From: Tenrec ecaudatus
Taxonomy: Eukaryota; Chordata; Mammalia; Afrosoricida; Tenrecidae
DNA: 64,000 bases
Direction of reading: 5' to 3'
Assembly (NCBI RefSeq): GCF_050624435.1
Contig: NC_134539.1
Location: forward strand, 44,486,001-44,550,000
Shown: one piece after another, positions 10,880-23,164 of the stretch
How the letters are laid out: each line of letters starts with the position of its first letter
Position numbering within the stretch: position 1 is the stretch's first letter
Notes under the pieces: generated by a model
Told to the model about the DNA's origin: nothing
The model's input: the letters and a program-made list of their open reading frames with translations, nothing else
Database searches by the model: none
Made by a program: the position numbers and the translations under genes

Positions 10880-11046
10880 CGACTTCTACCCTGGTGCTGA
10901 AAATCGGCTCAGCTGCTAAGTCACAGATTCAAGTTTAGCCAGAGTCACCTCAGAAGAAAGGTCTAGTGACCTACTTCTGAAAAACCACCCATTAAAAACC
11001 CCAAAGAGAACAGTTTTATTCCAGTACATCCACAGCAACTAGTTTT
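10880..11046 (+). mobile_element. AfroSINE, second subtype, internally deleted
   Basis: Contains TCGGCTCAGCTGCTAAG, CCTCAGAAGAAAGGTCTAGTGACC and CTTCTGAAAAACCACCCATTAAAAACC, the body of the AfroSINE subtype that carries an 'AATCAGCCATTGAAAACC' box. It ends CAGCAACTAGTTTTG. The central segment of the tail (GGTCGCCATGAGTCGG-type) is missing. Confidence 0.75.
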
Positions 11047-11084
11047 GTGGTTGTTTACTTCAAGCCAACAATATCCTCAAAAAA

Positions 11085-11290
11085 GAAGAGACCTGGGTGG
11101 GGGTGGGTGGAAGGGGCGGTGGCGCAAAATAAAAAAAGAGGAGCTAATACCAAGGGCTCAATAGAAAGTAAATGTCTAGAAAAGAATGATGGCAACATAT
11201 GTACAAGTATGCTGGATACAACTGTTGTATGGATTGCTATATGAGCCTGCAATAAAATGATTTTTAATATTTTTTTTAAAAAAGAACCCA
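11085..11290 (+). mobile_element. AATAAAATGA-family retroelement, 5'-truncated
   Basis: A short copy of the repeat family that is complete at 23426-24968. It contains GAGGAGCTAATACCAAGGGC, GATGGCAACATATGTACAAG and terminal CAATAAAATGATTTTTAA followed by T/A-rich sequence. 5' truncation is expected for target-primed reverse transcription. Confidence 0.85.
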
Positions 11291-12405
11291 ATCTCAGACG
11301 TATGCAATGATGTGGTGGGAATAATAGTAAAATGCAAAAGTTGCACTAAGAAATCCTCTGTCTGAGTTTGTCACCTGCCATTGCAACCCTAGTTCAAGGC
11401 TCTGAGTATCCCCTGTGTATTGGGGGTAATGGCTCTGAACATGCTTACCTCTCAGAGCTGTCTTCTCATAGGTACTACTATGTTCAGATGAATATTATGG
11501 TTGTGTAAGGTCATATCGCAACCTGTCCCATGGGGAGATGCTATTGGGTCTCATCTGAAACAAAAGTGGTCCTCTCTGTAAGCGATGCTTTCTGCCTGCC
11601 TTCCAGAGTCACGGACCAGATTCTGGTTCCTGTCGCCCTGTACATTAGTGTTGGAGCAGTGTTGTATAATGGCTGCCTTGAGAAAAACTAGGTGTCATAT
11701 GTCACAAGCCTTCCAGCTACACACTGGGTCTGGGTTCCCTGAAGGATCCTCACCCGTGAGTAAACTTTGCCCACTGTTAGAGATGTCTCAGAGGGCATGA
11801 GACCACAGTGGAGAAAGCATCTAAGCAGGACCAGCTTTGTCCCAGGGCCCAGAGTGTCCAAGGGAGACCCAAGATGACCTATAGCAGCCAAGTCTACTCA
11901 TTCTCAGAGTGAAAGGGCCAGAGCCACTTCCTGCCTACAAATTCCCTTTCTGTCCCTGAGGCTGAGGGTCCCATCACTGAGCGCTCTGTGGGTCATCTCC
12001 AGCCCAGCACTCAGTTCCCCGACACGCCACACCGACGAACACGGGTTGCCTAATTCCTCTCAATTCCCCACTTTCTGTGCTGTTTAACAGCAGCGAGAGG
12101 AGCTGTGGCCCACCCTGGGGAGCATCTACAGCAAGAGCAGGCACTGAATTGATTTTCCAGATTAACTGTCACCCCCAACTGGGAGGCAGCACACACAGGA
12201 GCTGAGCAATCTTCCTGGGGTTCCTCCTGCTTCAGAAGCCACTTTTCTCTGCCAGGTGTCTGGTAAGGCTGGATCTGTGAGTCCTGGGAGGTCTCTTCCT
12301 GGCCACTGAGGATACATTTTTTCAAGATGGGGGCCTGAGGAGGTACCAAGAGAACCAACAGATAAGAAGGTACCCCCTGCACCGATGCATTTTATCTACT
12401 TTGCT
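11291..12405. other. Unique non-coding sequence
   Basis: No gene recognised. An open frame at 12050-12382 on the minus strand has no domain and no exon borders. Confidence 0.45.
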
Positions 12406-12515
12406 GTGTGGCCCTAGGCAAATGGCTTAATCTTTCTGAGATTTTAAATCCTCGTCTGAAAAATGGAGGCAGTTAACACTGCTTATATAGTGTGCTATGA
12501 GAATTAGAGAAGTAT
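12406..12515 (+). repeat. MIR SINE
   Basis: GTGTGGCCCTAGGCAAATGGC, AATCTTTCTGAG and TCGTCTGAAAAATGGAGG follow the MIR core order. Confidence 0.7.
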
Positions 12516-12693
12516 GTATAGATAAAATGCCGGCCCATCTAGGCCCTCCATAAGACAAATGGTGGCCAGTATTCAATTCCGCTTTTCCAGGGAGTGACCT
12601 CATCTAAGCCTACACTTCTCCAAATCTCTGGTATAAATACTCCTGAAAACTGGATGGATCATTTCAAGAGGAAATAACACAAAATAATTCCAA

Positions 12694-12800
12694 ACCCAAC
12701 CCACGACTATTAAGTTAAGTCAACCCTGACTCATAGTGATCCTAAAGAGCTTCCAAGACCTTGAAAATCTTTTAGGAAGCAGATTGCTCATCGTCCTCAG
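12694..12800 (-). mobile_element. AfroSINE 3' fragment
   Basis: CCCACGACTATTAAGTTAAGTC...GACTCATAGTGATCC...GGAAGCAGATTGC is the reverse AfroSINE tail and body. Confidence 0.7.
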
Positions 12801-13277
12801 AAAGGAAATGAACACCTAAGACCTTGTTTCCCTAGACACGGGCAGGGCCCCATAGTCCAAGCTCTGGATGTTTCCACACACTGGTTGTCCATCGCCCCTC
12901 CCCTCTTTAAGCTCATTTGCCTTTAGGTAATTCCCCGGGCCTCCAGGTCTCAACGTGGATCCAGTTTTTAGTTTATCTCATTTTTCAGGTCAGTGCCCAG
13001 GCTCTTCCTTAACCTGTTCCTCACCCTGTTGTCTTGTGGAATCTCCTGGGACCTGGGATGGTGCCCCAGGATGAGATCCTGGTCCGATAGTACTTGCAGG
13101 ATTGTACTTCCACCAGCTGAGAGTCAGCGAGTGACTGGATGAGCAACTATGCCCACTCAAGTGGCATGGTGTACTTGCTCCTATGAGAACCAACTTCTCT
13201 CGCACCAGTCAGTGTTTCTTTCATCTGCGAGGGTCGCCTGAAATGTTTTGTGAAGACAGACTGTCCTGGACCATATG
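12801..13277. other. Unique non-coding sequence
   Basis: No feature recognised. Confidence 0.4.
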
Positions 13278-13282
13278 ATGCC

Positions 13283-13800
13283 TGTGTTAGTCTGGGTAGA
13301 CTAGAGAAACAACTCCACAGAAACTCAGTTGTATAAGAGAGAGTTTTATATAAAGGATAAATATATATTAAGAAAGTATTCCAAACCAGTGCTGTCCAAG
13401 ACCATAATTCCGACATTAGCCCATAAGTCTGACACCAATCTACAAATTCCTCAAACTCACAAAACACACTCAATGACACCAACAGCAGGAGGAAAGCTGA
13501 GTCAGTGAATGTGTAAGCATCTCAGCGCTGGCAGGGGTCTCCATGCGGCTGCTCCAGCACCCAGGGCTGCCTCGGGACAGGTCTATGTGACTTCTCCTCA
13601 AGAATATCTTGCAGGAAGTGAGCCTTGCAAGCTGAAGCAGGAAACTGGCTAAGGCAGAGCACCCTGGTCCGACCATCAGAGAGCAAGGGACCTGAGAACC
13701 AGAAAGGCGAGGCTCACCGAGCCATTTTATCTCTCCGCCCTTCAATTAACCCCACATGTGTTTATCGGCCAGGTTGGCACAATAAACCTTAACTATCTCA
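13283..13800 (-). mobile_element. Solo ERVL-like LTR with 5-bp TSD
   Basis: A complete 518-bp LTR read on the minus strand: starts (minus) TGAGATAGTTAAGG...TGTGCCAACCTGGCC and ends ...CCCAGACTAACACA. It is flanked by a perfect 5-bp duplication ATGCC (13278-13282 and 13801-13805), the size expected for ERVL integration. There is no internal retroviral sequence on either side, so it is a recombined solo LTR. Nearly the same sequence occurs at 1-464 and 58184-58695. Confidence 0.88.
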
Positions 13801-13805
13801 ATGCC

Positions 13806-15390
13806 TGTATCAGACAGAATCTCTAAGAGTGAGGCTAAGAAGCTACCCCATCTCATTTTATGTCCCCCAAATGCTGAGTGTCATTGGCTAGACCACCATA
13901 GCTTCAAGTCCAGTAGCAAGTTGAAAAACTCTTCAAATTCCGTAGTCCTTTTTTTTTTTGCTTCCTTCTATGGGGAAGGGTTTATACACCTCTGAGGGAG
14001 GCAACCTACCGTGCAGAAGCCTTCACTCTTTGTGGAAAGCCCGACAGAGGAACCTCAATGAAGCAATAGACATGAGTTCCTGCTCATTTCCTCGGCACGC
14101 CATTTCATGCGGTTCAGCCCTGACTGCCCAGCAGAGATGTGCATGAAATGTTGAGCTTATGCCTAACTGTCTACTTCCCTGTGATGGGCAATGGGGTGGG
14201 GACACTTGTAATACCACACCGATGGCTCGATATCAACGGAGAAAGGTTCTGTGCACCCAAACCCCCTCACGCGCGTTGGGTCAGCAGAAAGGACATATTC
14301 CCTCCCAGTCACAGTGAAAGGGTTAAAAGGAAAGTACTGTTCAGGGCCTCCTCTGTCACATAGAATCCTCCCATCTGCTTGCGAGGCAGGTCTTGTTAGC
14401 TCTAACTTCGGATGAAATTTGCAACACAAGCTTTGGTACTTTATCCACTTCCCTTACCTCTTAGGTGGCATGGACCATCTTCAAAACACAATCCAGCTGA
14501 TTTACAACCCGTACCTTTATCCTTTGATTCCTTTCAAATTGATACTCATGTGGCTCTTCACAGTTAACAAATTATACCCAGTAAGGAATATCAAGAAATG
14601 GACGAACATCTCCATTGGAAGGTTGACCTGGAGTTGAAGAGAGCAATGGACTTACAGGAGTTCAGACAAAGCGGCGTTTTCATCTCACTCAGGAAGGATG
14701 CCTTTGGGACGAGACTGGGAGGACAAGAAAAATTGAGAGGCTATGCCAGCTAGCAGTGACAACATGAAGAATTTCTTGGAAGTAAAAATGGCAAGCAATC
14801 CAGCTTGGCCTAAGCAGCAGCAAGGCCCAAAGGCAAGGGAAGAACGCATGGCTCTCTACTCTGGCCACTGGGGATGAGCCATACTGCCGTGGCTCTTCTC
14901 TGAGGTCCTGGGCAGCGGGCGGTGAAACAACACCGGGACTTTTTCAGGCAGAAATAACTGCATGTCAATGGATAAAGGGTTGTCAGGCAGTGTTGTTCTG
15001 TCGGGCTGACTGGCTCTGGAGCCCAAAGCGAGCTCTACATCAAGGGGACTAGCAGGAGGAAATGGGAATGGCAGGAGGACCTGGAAAGATTGACCACAGA
15101 AATGAGAGCCCATAGTGAGGGGCTTCCACATTTGGTTGACGTCAGCTGCAAGAAATAGAAAATGCTGGCTCCACGTGATTAAAAGAATAAGGAAATATAT
15201 ATGCTAACCAATACCACAAAAAGTCACTGCCACCAGGCAGACTATGGTGGACTCTTACCCCACTTCTCTTAGGAACGGTGGGCTCTGCCCTTTTTATATA
15301 TTTATGTTATCCTTGGGTCGGTAGCAAACTAGATCCAGGAATGGCATGCTGCCGCCAGAGGAAAACTGAGATGAACTCTTGTGTCTTTTC
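13806..15390. other. Unique non-coding sequence
   Basis: About 1.6 kb without a recognised gene. Several short overlapping open frames exist on both strands, none with a known motif. A T-rich run lies at 13950-13959. Confidence 0.45.
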
Positions 15391-15394
15391 TTCT

Positions 15395-15590
15395 CACTGC
15401 CACCAAGACGGTGCTGATGCACAGCATCCCCAAAGGACAGGGGAGAACTGTCTCTGTGAGTTTCCGAGACTGTAGTTCTTTACGGCAGCAGAACGCCTCC
15501 TGTCTCGCACAGATCGGTTGGTGGTTTCGAACAGCTGACTTTGCATTTAGCAGCCCACATTGTAACCACTAGGCCACCAGGGTTCCTTGT
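15395..15590 (-). mobile_element. AfroSINE
   Basis: Reverse-strand copy: GACTGTAGTTCTTTACGGCAG, GGTTGGTGGTTTCGAACAGC, TAACCACTAGGCCACCAGGGTTCC is the complement of the tRNA-like head. Confidence 0.85.
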
Positions 15591-16600
15591 GTCTCTCCTT
15601 AGGGAGAAGGATATCTTCCTCAAAGCCTCCTGGCAAACATTTCCTCATATCTCATTAGCTAACATTAGGTCATTTGCCCAAGTCTACGCCATTCACACTG
15701 GAAGACGGAGATTCTTCTGGCTGATTGCCTTATCATTGAGGACGGAGGAGATAATGGGGACCCACTGAAATGGCCATGGTCAGCGGATAAAGAAGGGACT
15801 CGCATGTTATTCCTAAACCCTTGGCTGTTTCTCGCACATCCCCTTTCATTCATTCATCATAGTAAAAACATGTCTGAGGAAACATGTTATTTCAATGTTT
15901 GTTACATGTACAATTCAGCACAGCCACCCCCACCATACAGCTGCTCCCTCATTCTTTCATTCACTCTCTAGGTAGACGTATGCTGTCACCTCCTCTGCGC
16001 ACACCAGCAAACAGACGCTCTGAGGCAATGTGCAAGTACACAGGCTCCCACATCTCTGCTGTGCTCCAAAGCCTCTGCTCACTCCATTTCTCTAGAGTGC
16101 AGGCTCTGGGAGTCAAATGGGAAGACTGAAGCTGAGCCCACAGAGGGGGTTTCCGTGTTCAATGTCTTCTGCGTGGCCACGTTTCATTTGAAGTGTTGCA
16201 TGCTCGGGTGGTGTCAGTGGAGACCTGTAGGCCTGCAGACTGTGAGAAGAACAGCTGAACGCATTATCAAAAACAGAGAGTCCCAAAGAGCAGAGCCAGG
16301 GGCTTCCCTGGGGAAGGCGCTTGTACACAACCCACTGGATGGAGGAGGTGGATCAGGTACCAGAGGCAGAGGGATCCCATGACAATCAGACACCTTGAGC
16401 AGGGGGTGAGAGAGGCTGAGGGAGGAGCTGGCTGCCTGAATAGGTTGGCTCAGACATAATTATTTTCTTTCCCTCCTCCTCTTACTTCATACCAAATATG
16501 GAAGCAGGTGCCTGCCTACCATCTGTCCCTAAAGAACAGGGCTTCACAGTTCATCCTATACATGGTGGGAGCCAGATGGGGAACTGTTTTCTTATTTTCC
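15591..16600. other. Unique non-coding sequence
   Basis: No supported feature; the open frames here lack domain signatures. Confidence 0.4.
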
Positions 16601-16604
16601 CCGA

Positions 16605-16765
16605 GCATTCATAGAATGTGAAATCTATGAGCTGGGAACAACGTGAGTGATCATCTTGCTATTTTTAAGTGGGAGAAATCTGAAGGCAAGTTATCTGTTC
16701 TGGGACAGTAGCAGAGCTGGACTAGAACCAAGTTTCTTATCTTCCAGAGCAATGCCCTTTCCACT
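16605..16765 (-). repeat. MIR/CORE-SINE-like ancient repeat
   Basis: AGAATGTGAAATCTATGAGCTGGGAACAACGTGAGTGATCATCT followed by GCAGAGCTGGACTAGAACC has the order of an old CORE-SINE-type repeat with the 'GGCAGAGCTGGGACTAGAACC' block. Confidence 0.45.
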
Positions 16766-18334
16766 GAACTGGGGTGCTCTCCGTCATCTTGTGGACAATC
16801 AAAACCCAAAGCAGACCTCTTCTCCCTTCCCATGAGCACCACGAACCCCCTGCATTTGATGCAGAGGATGGCTGTGCCCCCCTGCGTTCTTGAACTCTTC
16901 TCGGGACTGATAACTGCCGAACGTCTCTCATCTCTCTCAGCCTTTCACAGCAGGGTCTTTATAGGATGCATTCCATATTTCACTCTCTAACTGTTTTGTG
17001 TGTCATTTAGCAACTTGATGCTTCATTCAGTTTTGCTCTTAAGTCATTTAATCCCCACTACATGTTACTAAAACATGTCCAAACCATCCACAATTACTGA
17101 GTTTGGAAACATGCAGGCAGAAGTAGGCAGGAAGGAAAGCTGTTCTTTATTTAGGACGGAGGTCATTCTAATTCCTAAAGAGCCATGAACTTGTTTGGGG
17201 AGTGACAGTCAGAGTCAAAAGAATGGAAAGATCTAAATAATTCCTGGTCTCAGACTCTGAAATTTTGGGGAAAGGTAGCAGCTGCTCTGCCATTCTCTGC
17301 CCTCTGTCTTCCAAGCACTTGAGCTCTTGTTGGGCTTTGAATGCCAGTAGGTCTTGATGACCAAAGATGAACCTGTAATTGGTAAGCGTTCCAAAGCCAA
17401 CCTCCAAGCCTAGTCATGACGAGGTTCCCAGTCAACCACAGAAAGTTAACAGAATGAGTAAAAGCCCACCACCCACTTAAGAAGAGTTTGTAAAATCCAG
17501 TTAGCAAGATCAGACGTTGTAGGGCATTGAGAGTGCAGGTGGTTAGGGAGGGATATAGACGTTCACACTTGCTCCAACAGGAATGCCGCTCCTCTCGAAT
17601 ATTGCTAAAGCCATTCCTCCATTCCATGACTCGTCCAAGTGATTCGTTGGAACTACCCTTCCTCCTTTTCAATAGTTCATCACTGCTTAAGGGTGAAGAT
17701 GGCAATGGTCTTCAATCTTAACTGCCCCTTAACTTCATCGAAGGCCTGCACTCGACTAAGGTAATCCAGGCACCAAGCTCGCAACGTTCAAAGAAACACC
17801 CACCCTGGGAGTCCTGACATTTTGCATTCTAGCCTCCTGGCTTGCCTCACCCTCTTCCCTGCACTGGCACATCCTGAATGTCAGATACAGAAAGATGGGT
17901 GATGAATATTTATCTGCATGATGTTCACTCCTCTTCCCAGAATATCAAATGTCCCCCCATCATCTCCAAGAGAAAGCTTAGATTGCCGAATGTGGCCAAC
18001 ACAGCCCTCCATTGGGTGACTCTTGCCCGTGCGCATAGCTTCAGGGCCCCCCCCCCTTGGTGGCCGCTACACTCCAGCCATCTTAAACTACCATGGGATC
18101 TGGTACAGAGATGAAGGTGAGTGAACGATGTGTGAATGAGTACATGTGAATCCTGAAACACTATTAAGACACGATGACTTAAACACGATTAAGTCAAATG
18201 ACGAAGGAAAGAGAGGCCCAGATGAGGGAGATGTGGCAGTGGGTAAGAGGGCAGGTCCTGGGATCCCACTGCATGGTTACATGCACAACTTCCATAAGGA
18301 GCCCCTTCCCTGGGCAGTTGCTTTTCCTCTCGAA
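16766..18334. other. Unique non-coding sequence
   Basis: About 1.6 kb. The longest minus-strand open frame (17250-17705, 151 codons) shows no recognisable domain and no flanking splice-like borders I could defend. A C-run lies at 18047-18056. Confidence 0.45.
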
Positions 18335-18535
18335 GCACCCTGGTGGCGTACTGACTATGCATTTGGACTGCGATCTACATGTTTGGCAGTTTGAAACCAC
18401 CAGCTGCTCCTCAGGAAAAACACGAGGCTTTCTGCTCCCTCCAGGAGTTACAGTCTTGGAAACTCACAAGGCAAGTTCTACCCTGTCCTGTACGGTCACT
18501 GGGAATCGGTATCAGCTCAATGGCAGTGATTTTGA
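18335..18535 (+). mobile_element. AfroSINE
   Basis: Head AGCACCCTGGTGGCG, then ACCACCAGCTGCTCCTCAGG, GAGGCTTTCTGCTCC, GAGTTACAGTCTTGGAAAC and tail GGTCACTGGGAATCGG. Confidence 0.88.
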
Positions 18536-18539
18536 GAAG

Positions 18540-18725
18540 TCCATTAAAATATTTTCTGAGCCAGTGCTGGAATAGGAGACCCAGAGGTTGGAAAGCACTC
18601 CCAATATACAGTGGCAGCAACAACCTATCAATAGCCATGCAGAGGGTGCAGGACCAGGCCGCGTTCAATTCTGTTGTGCAATGGCGTCTTCCCGGCTGAC
18701 TCAACGGCAATTACCAACAACTGCT
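18540..18725 (+). mobile_element. RTE 3'-end fragment
   Basis: GGGTGCAGGACCAGGCCGCG, TTCTGTTGTGCAATGG, CTGACTCAACGGCAATTACC: RTE terminus immediately downstream of an AfroSINE on the same strand. Confidence 0.75.
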
Positions 18726-19887
18726 AACCCTCAGAGACATCCTTTCAAAAAAGGAAAAGCAGCCCCTACCTCATTGGTGAACAAATTTTTAAATTGCTCA
18801 TGAACATCCTTAGCATGGTTTCTGCCATATATTCATAGAAGTGTTCGATAAGTGGTGTTTGATGTTCTTGCAAATTGGAGCTACAATCCAGCTTTGGAGA
18901 AATATTCATTAGCTTACTGGCTGCAGCTAAAGTTCAGGAAGGGACATTGACAGAGTGCTAAACGCTTAGGTTCAGTCACTACCATGAGAGGCCCATGTCC
19001 TTTTGTCACAGGTGCCTGCCAAGCCCAGGAGGGTAAGCCACCTTTCCAGGCTGCAGATTTGTGCTGGAAGCTACCACGGAGGAGGAAAAGCAGAGTCTGA
19101 ACTTCCATGTCTCAGTAGCAAGGCCCTACACCAAAGTTTGTTACCTAATTACTTAGTGTCGGAGCCTTGAAGAAAACATGTAAATTATGCAGAAAGGCAC
19201 CATATTGTCGAAGGCAAACGAGACCTTCATTATCCCTGTGTGAGTAGGGCTTAGCCAACAGAGCACAGAGAAACAGTAAACCCATCGAGGTCTGGCAGCA
19301 CAGATGGGCGCTCCAAAAGGTTCCAGGGACCCTCAGAACAGGGCCAAACTCTGTCATTCTTTAAGCAGTTGACACATGGCTAGGCACATGGCGTATCCCT
19401 AATGACTCTGCTTCTCTGCAGCCCTCTCCAGTGGAGGCTGCTCATCTTCCCAAGATCCTCACCATCCCCGCAAACACACAGCCCACAACCAGTGGGGAGA
19501 GGAGCGTTCTCCTAGACTCCCACAGCCACGTAGAGGCATTTCCATCCCTATGTGATTTGAAGCGCCTCCTTTCCCCATGAGTCACCCTATTAGGCTCTAT
19601 TATTCTCTTCCAGGCCAATCCTCTGATCCACGAACCATATTCAAGTGCATGTCTGCTTTTACTAGAAACCTAGCATACAGTCCTTGATGTGAAGCAGGTA
19701 TTGATTTAACATTTGCTATAATTTGGAACTGCCTTACAGTGTTCTTTCCACCCCAATCTCTGCAACCACCTCAGAGACTTTCAAGATTTGTTGGAAGACC
19801 ATCCAGTATTTAACTTCTCGGGTCTTGACTTCCACTGATTCCCACATCCTTTACCCCCATTTCTCAGTTGGAATCAACACAGCTAGA
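18726..19887. other. Unique non-coding sequence
   Basis: No gene or repeat recognised. Confidence 0.4.
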
Positions 19888-19990
19888 ATGCTCCTTAGAA
19901 ATGAGGAGATCAATGAGGACTCTTGGCTTGCTTTGGATGTGCTATCAGAAGGGACAAATCCCAGGAGAAGAATAGTATGCTTGTGTGGTG
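19888..19990 (+). mobile_element. RTE ORF 3' fragment
   Basis: AGAATGCTCCTTAGAAATGAGG...CTTTGGATGTGCTATCAGAAGGG...CAGGAGAAGAATAGTATGCTTG is the reverse complement of the block that reads antisense in the RTE copies at 42254 and 48611. Frames are broken. Confidence 0.65.
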
Positions 19991-20049
19991 AAATAAAATT
20001 TCTTGATATGACTTCTCCATCTGTAAACCCTTATCTGATGTATTGTACG

Positions 20050-20490
20050 TTCTAGTCTTTATGCCTGTGGTTATGATTCCACTTTGGAGGGATTGCTCTC
20101 GTATGCTGATAATGAGGATTTAAGGGGGATGTATTCTGAGTCTTCATGTTACTAGAGGGTATGACTCTTAACAAGCGGGTGAGGGTCCATCTGTAGACAA
20201 CTGGACATCCCTTCACAGAAGGGTCACAAAGAAGGGATGAGCCAGGGTGCACGTTAGTACCTGCGACACACACAACATTCCTCTAGTTCTTTAATGGTTC
20301 CTCCTCCCCACTATCATGACCCCACTTTTACCTTACAAATCCAGCTAGACCAGAGCATGTGCACTGGTACAGATATGAGCTGTCAACACAGATAAACCCC
20401 TCAGGTATAATCATGGAAGTAGTGATACCATGAGGGGAAGGGGACGGGGAGGGGAGGAAGGGAGAACCAATCTCAATGATTGCTATATAA

Positions 20491-20527
<37 letters not shown>

Positions 20528-20790
20528 AGGGGAGAGGGAACGACCAACAGAAATGTGGGTGAAGAGAGACAGGGGTCAGTGTAAGATATGAAAATAATAA
20601 TTTATAAATTATCAAGGGTTCATGAGGGAAGGAAGGTGGAGAAGGGAGGAAAAAAATGAAGACCTGATACCAAAGAAAGAAAATGTTTTGAAAAGGATGA
20701 TGGCAACATATGTATAAAGGTGCTTGACATAATTGATGTATGGATTGGTATAAGAGCACCCAATAAAATGATTTTTTAAAAAGAGAGCGT
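20050..20790 (+). mobile_element. AATAAAATGA-family retroelement (copy B)
   Basis: Carries the family landmarks: CATCTGTAGACAACTGGACATCC, CCTCTAGTTCTTTAATGG, CTATCATGACCCCA, CTAGACCAGAGCATG, ATAATTTATAAATTATCAAGGG and terminal CAATAAAATGATTTTTTAAAA. Belongs to the 'GATGATGGCAACATATG' subfamily. A (CA)n run has expanded inside it at 20492-20527. Open frames here are low-complexity artefacts. Confidence 0.88.
20492..20527 (+). repeat. (CA)n microsatellite within a retroelement
   Basis: 36 bp of CA repeat following ATATAAC, at the point where related copies have a CCTCCTCCCTGGGG tract. Confidence 0.95.
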
Positions 20791-20899
20791 GTGGCTCAAG
20801 TCATCACCCTTTGTTTCTTTGGACTATGGTCTGTCAAAAGACTAAAACCACACCTCCATCAAAGCCATTTCTCTGTGTAAAAGAGCCACTGCAGGAGCA

Positions 20900-22038
20900 G
20901 GAGCAGAGAGAATCAATCCCAGGGCCATCAAGGAAGGAGAACTGAGAGGAATTACTGAAACCCAAATGAAGGCTGAGCACAGTAGTGGGACAGAGGAAAT
21001 TAAAAGGAAATAGAGGAAAGAACTAGGAGGCAAAGGGCATTTATAGAGGTCTAAATACAGGCATGTACATATGTAAATATACTTATAAATGTCAATCGGG
21101 AAATCGGTCTATGTGCATATATTTATAGGTTTGGTATTAAGGTAGCAGATGGACAGTGAGCCTCTACTCAAGTACTCCCTCAATGCAAGAACACTTTGTT
21201 CTATTAACCTGGCATTCCATGATGCTCACCTTCCCAACACAATAGCTGAGACAAAGCAGGTGCATAAGTAAATGTGGTGAAGAAAACTGATGGTGCCCAG
21301 CTATCAAAAGATATAGCATCTGGGGTCTTAAAGGCTTGTAGATAAACAAGTGGCCATCTAGGCTGAGAAGCAACAAAACCTACATGGAAGAAGCACACCA
21401 GCCTCCTTGATCATGAGGTGTCGATAGGATCAGGCATCAAAGAACAAAAAAATCATATCATTGTGAATGAGGAGGAGTGCAGATTGGAAACCTAAAGCCC
21501 ATCTGTAGGCAACTAGACATTCCCATACAGAAGGCTTACAGAGAGGAGACGAGCCAGTCAGGGTGCTGTGTAGCAATGATGAAATATACAACTTTCCTCT
21601 AGTTCCTAAATGCTTCCTCCACTCCACCCCACCCCCACTATCATGATCCCAATTCTACCTTACAAATGAAACACAGGGAATCCAGGGAGGATGATCTCTT
21701 CAGGACTAGTGGTGAGAGTGGCAATACCGGGAAGGTGGAAAAGGGAGACAAATTACAAGGATCTATGTATAACCTCCTCCCTGGGGAATGGACAACAGAA
21801 AAGTGGGTGAAGGGAGACATCAGACAGTGTAAGATATGACAAAATAATAATTTATAAATTATCAAGGGTTCATTAGGGAGAGGGGGCAGGGAAGGAGGGG
21901 GGAGCGGGGTGGGAGGGGGGGATATGAAGAGCTGATGCCAGGGGCTGATGAGGACAATGAATGTACAAATGTGCTTTACACAATTGATGGATGTATGGAT
22001 TGTGAGAAGAGTTGTATGACCCCTAATAAAATTATTTT
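20900..22038 (+). mobile_element. AATAAAATGA-family retroelement (copy C)
   Basis: Long copy, homologous over its whole length to 23426-24968: AGGAGGCAAAGGGCATTTATAGAGG, CATTCCATGATGCTCACC, GCATCTGGGGTCTTAAAGGC, CATGAGGTGTCGATAGG and terminal CCCTAATAAAATTATTTTTT. Belongs to the 'GATGAGGACAATGAATG' subfamily. No conserved ORF: the frame open in the 23.8 kb copy is interrupted here. The 5' boundary is approximate. Confidence 0.85.
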
Positions 22039-22043
22039 TTAAA

Positions 22044-22590
22044 AGAAAGAAACACACAACTTTCCTCCAGTTCTTTAATGCTTGCTTCCTCCCCCCACTG
22101 CCCCCCATCCCGACTATCATGATCCCAATTCTACCTTACAAATCCTGCTAGACCAGAGCATGTACACTGGTACAGATAGGAACTGGAAACACAGGGAATC
22201 AAGGGTAGATAAACCCCTCAGGACCAATAATGAGAGTAGCGATACCAGGAGGGTAAGGGTAAGGTGGGGTAGAAAGGGGGGAACTGCTCATAAGGATCTA
22301 CATATAACCCCCTCCCTGGGGTATGGACAACAGAAAAGTGGGTGAAGAGAGATGTCGGACACTGTAAGACATGACACAATAATAGTGAGTTCTAAAATAT
22401 CAGGAGTTCATGAGGGAAGGGGTACCAGGAGGGAGGGGAAAGGATAAGGAGCTGATACCAAGGGCTCAAGTAGAAAGCAAATGTTTTGAGAATGATGATG
22501 GCAACAAATGTACAAATGTGCTTGACACGATGGATGGATGGATTGTGATGAGTTTTACGAGAGCCCAATAAAATGATTTTTTTTTAAAGA
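22044..22590 (+). mobile_element. AATAAAATGA-family retroelement (copy D)
   Basis: 5'-truncated copy starting at CACACAACTTTCCTCCAG directly in the A-rich tail of copy C. Ends CAATAAAATGATTTTTTTTTAAAG. The shared AAAGAA on both sides suggests insertion into the tail of copy C. Confidence 0.82.
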
Positions 22591-23164
22591 ACTAGTGACA
22601 CACATGTAAGATCCTTGCCTAAAGTGGTGGAGGCTGAGACCAGAGGTGAAAGCATGGAGACTATGGGACAGAGTAAAGGAGCCGCGTGGAGACAGCAGAG
22701 AGGTTGTGCCCCTGAGCTCCAAGCCCTGAGCCCATGAGACAAGGAGGTGGAACAGCCAGCAGGCTTCCCGGCTCACAAAAGCAGAAACCAATAGGCTGCG
22801 TAGCTGGACCAGAGAGAGAGATTTGACTAGTGGCCCGGGAGAGGTGCTGCTGTGGACCAGTGACGGTATCTTTACTGTTTATAACTAATCCTGAGTTGCA
22901 ACCGGTAAATTTCCCTAATAAATCCCCATCGTCAAGAGTTTTGCCTGTGAATTCTGGGCAGCACTTGCAAGAAATTATTGAATTTGGCAGATAAGTAAAA
23001 TGTTGAAAGAGAGAAATAGACTGGTATGGGAAGAACAGTTGTCGGAATAGGGCTGGACGCAGTTTGACCTTCGCCTCATGTTAATAGGCCTTGGGGTTGG
23101 TGAGGAGTTAGATTCCCCTCTCTAGGGCAGCAGAGGTCAGATGTGGCCTTGGTATCTTTTTGGC
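22591..23164 (+). repeat. Unclassified sequence, possible LTR or gene-like 3' end at 22850-22985
   Basis: The block CCTGAGTTGCAACCGGTAAATTTCCCTAATAAATCCCC followed by GCAAGAAATTATTGAA resembles the end of an afrotherian repeat that I cannot name. An AATAAA signal lies at 22917-22922. The rest looks unique. Confidence 0.3.

Noticed and set aside
10753-10938. Polyserine protein
   Set aside because: Produced by a pure (AGT)n microsatellite.
17250-17705. 151-codon minus-strand frame as a gene
   Set aside because: No motif, no conserved start context and no splice-like borders; an overlapping frame of another phase is equally open.
20328-20759. 143-codon minus-strand frame
   Set aside because: Antisense of an AATAAAATGA-family element with a (CA)n run; not shared by other copies.
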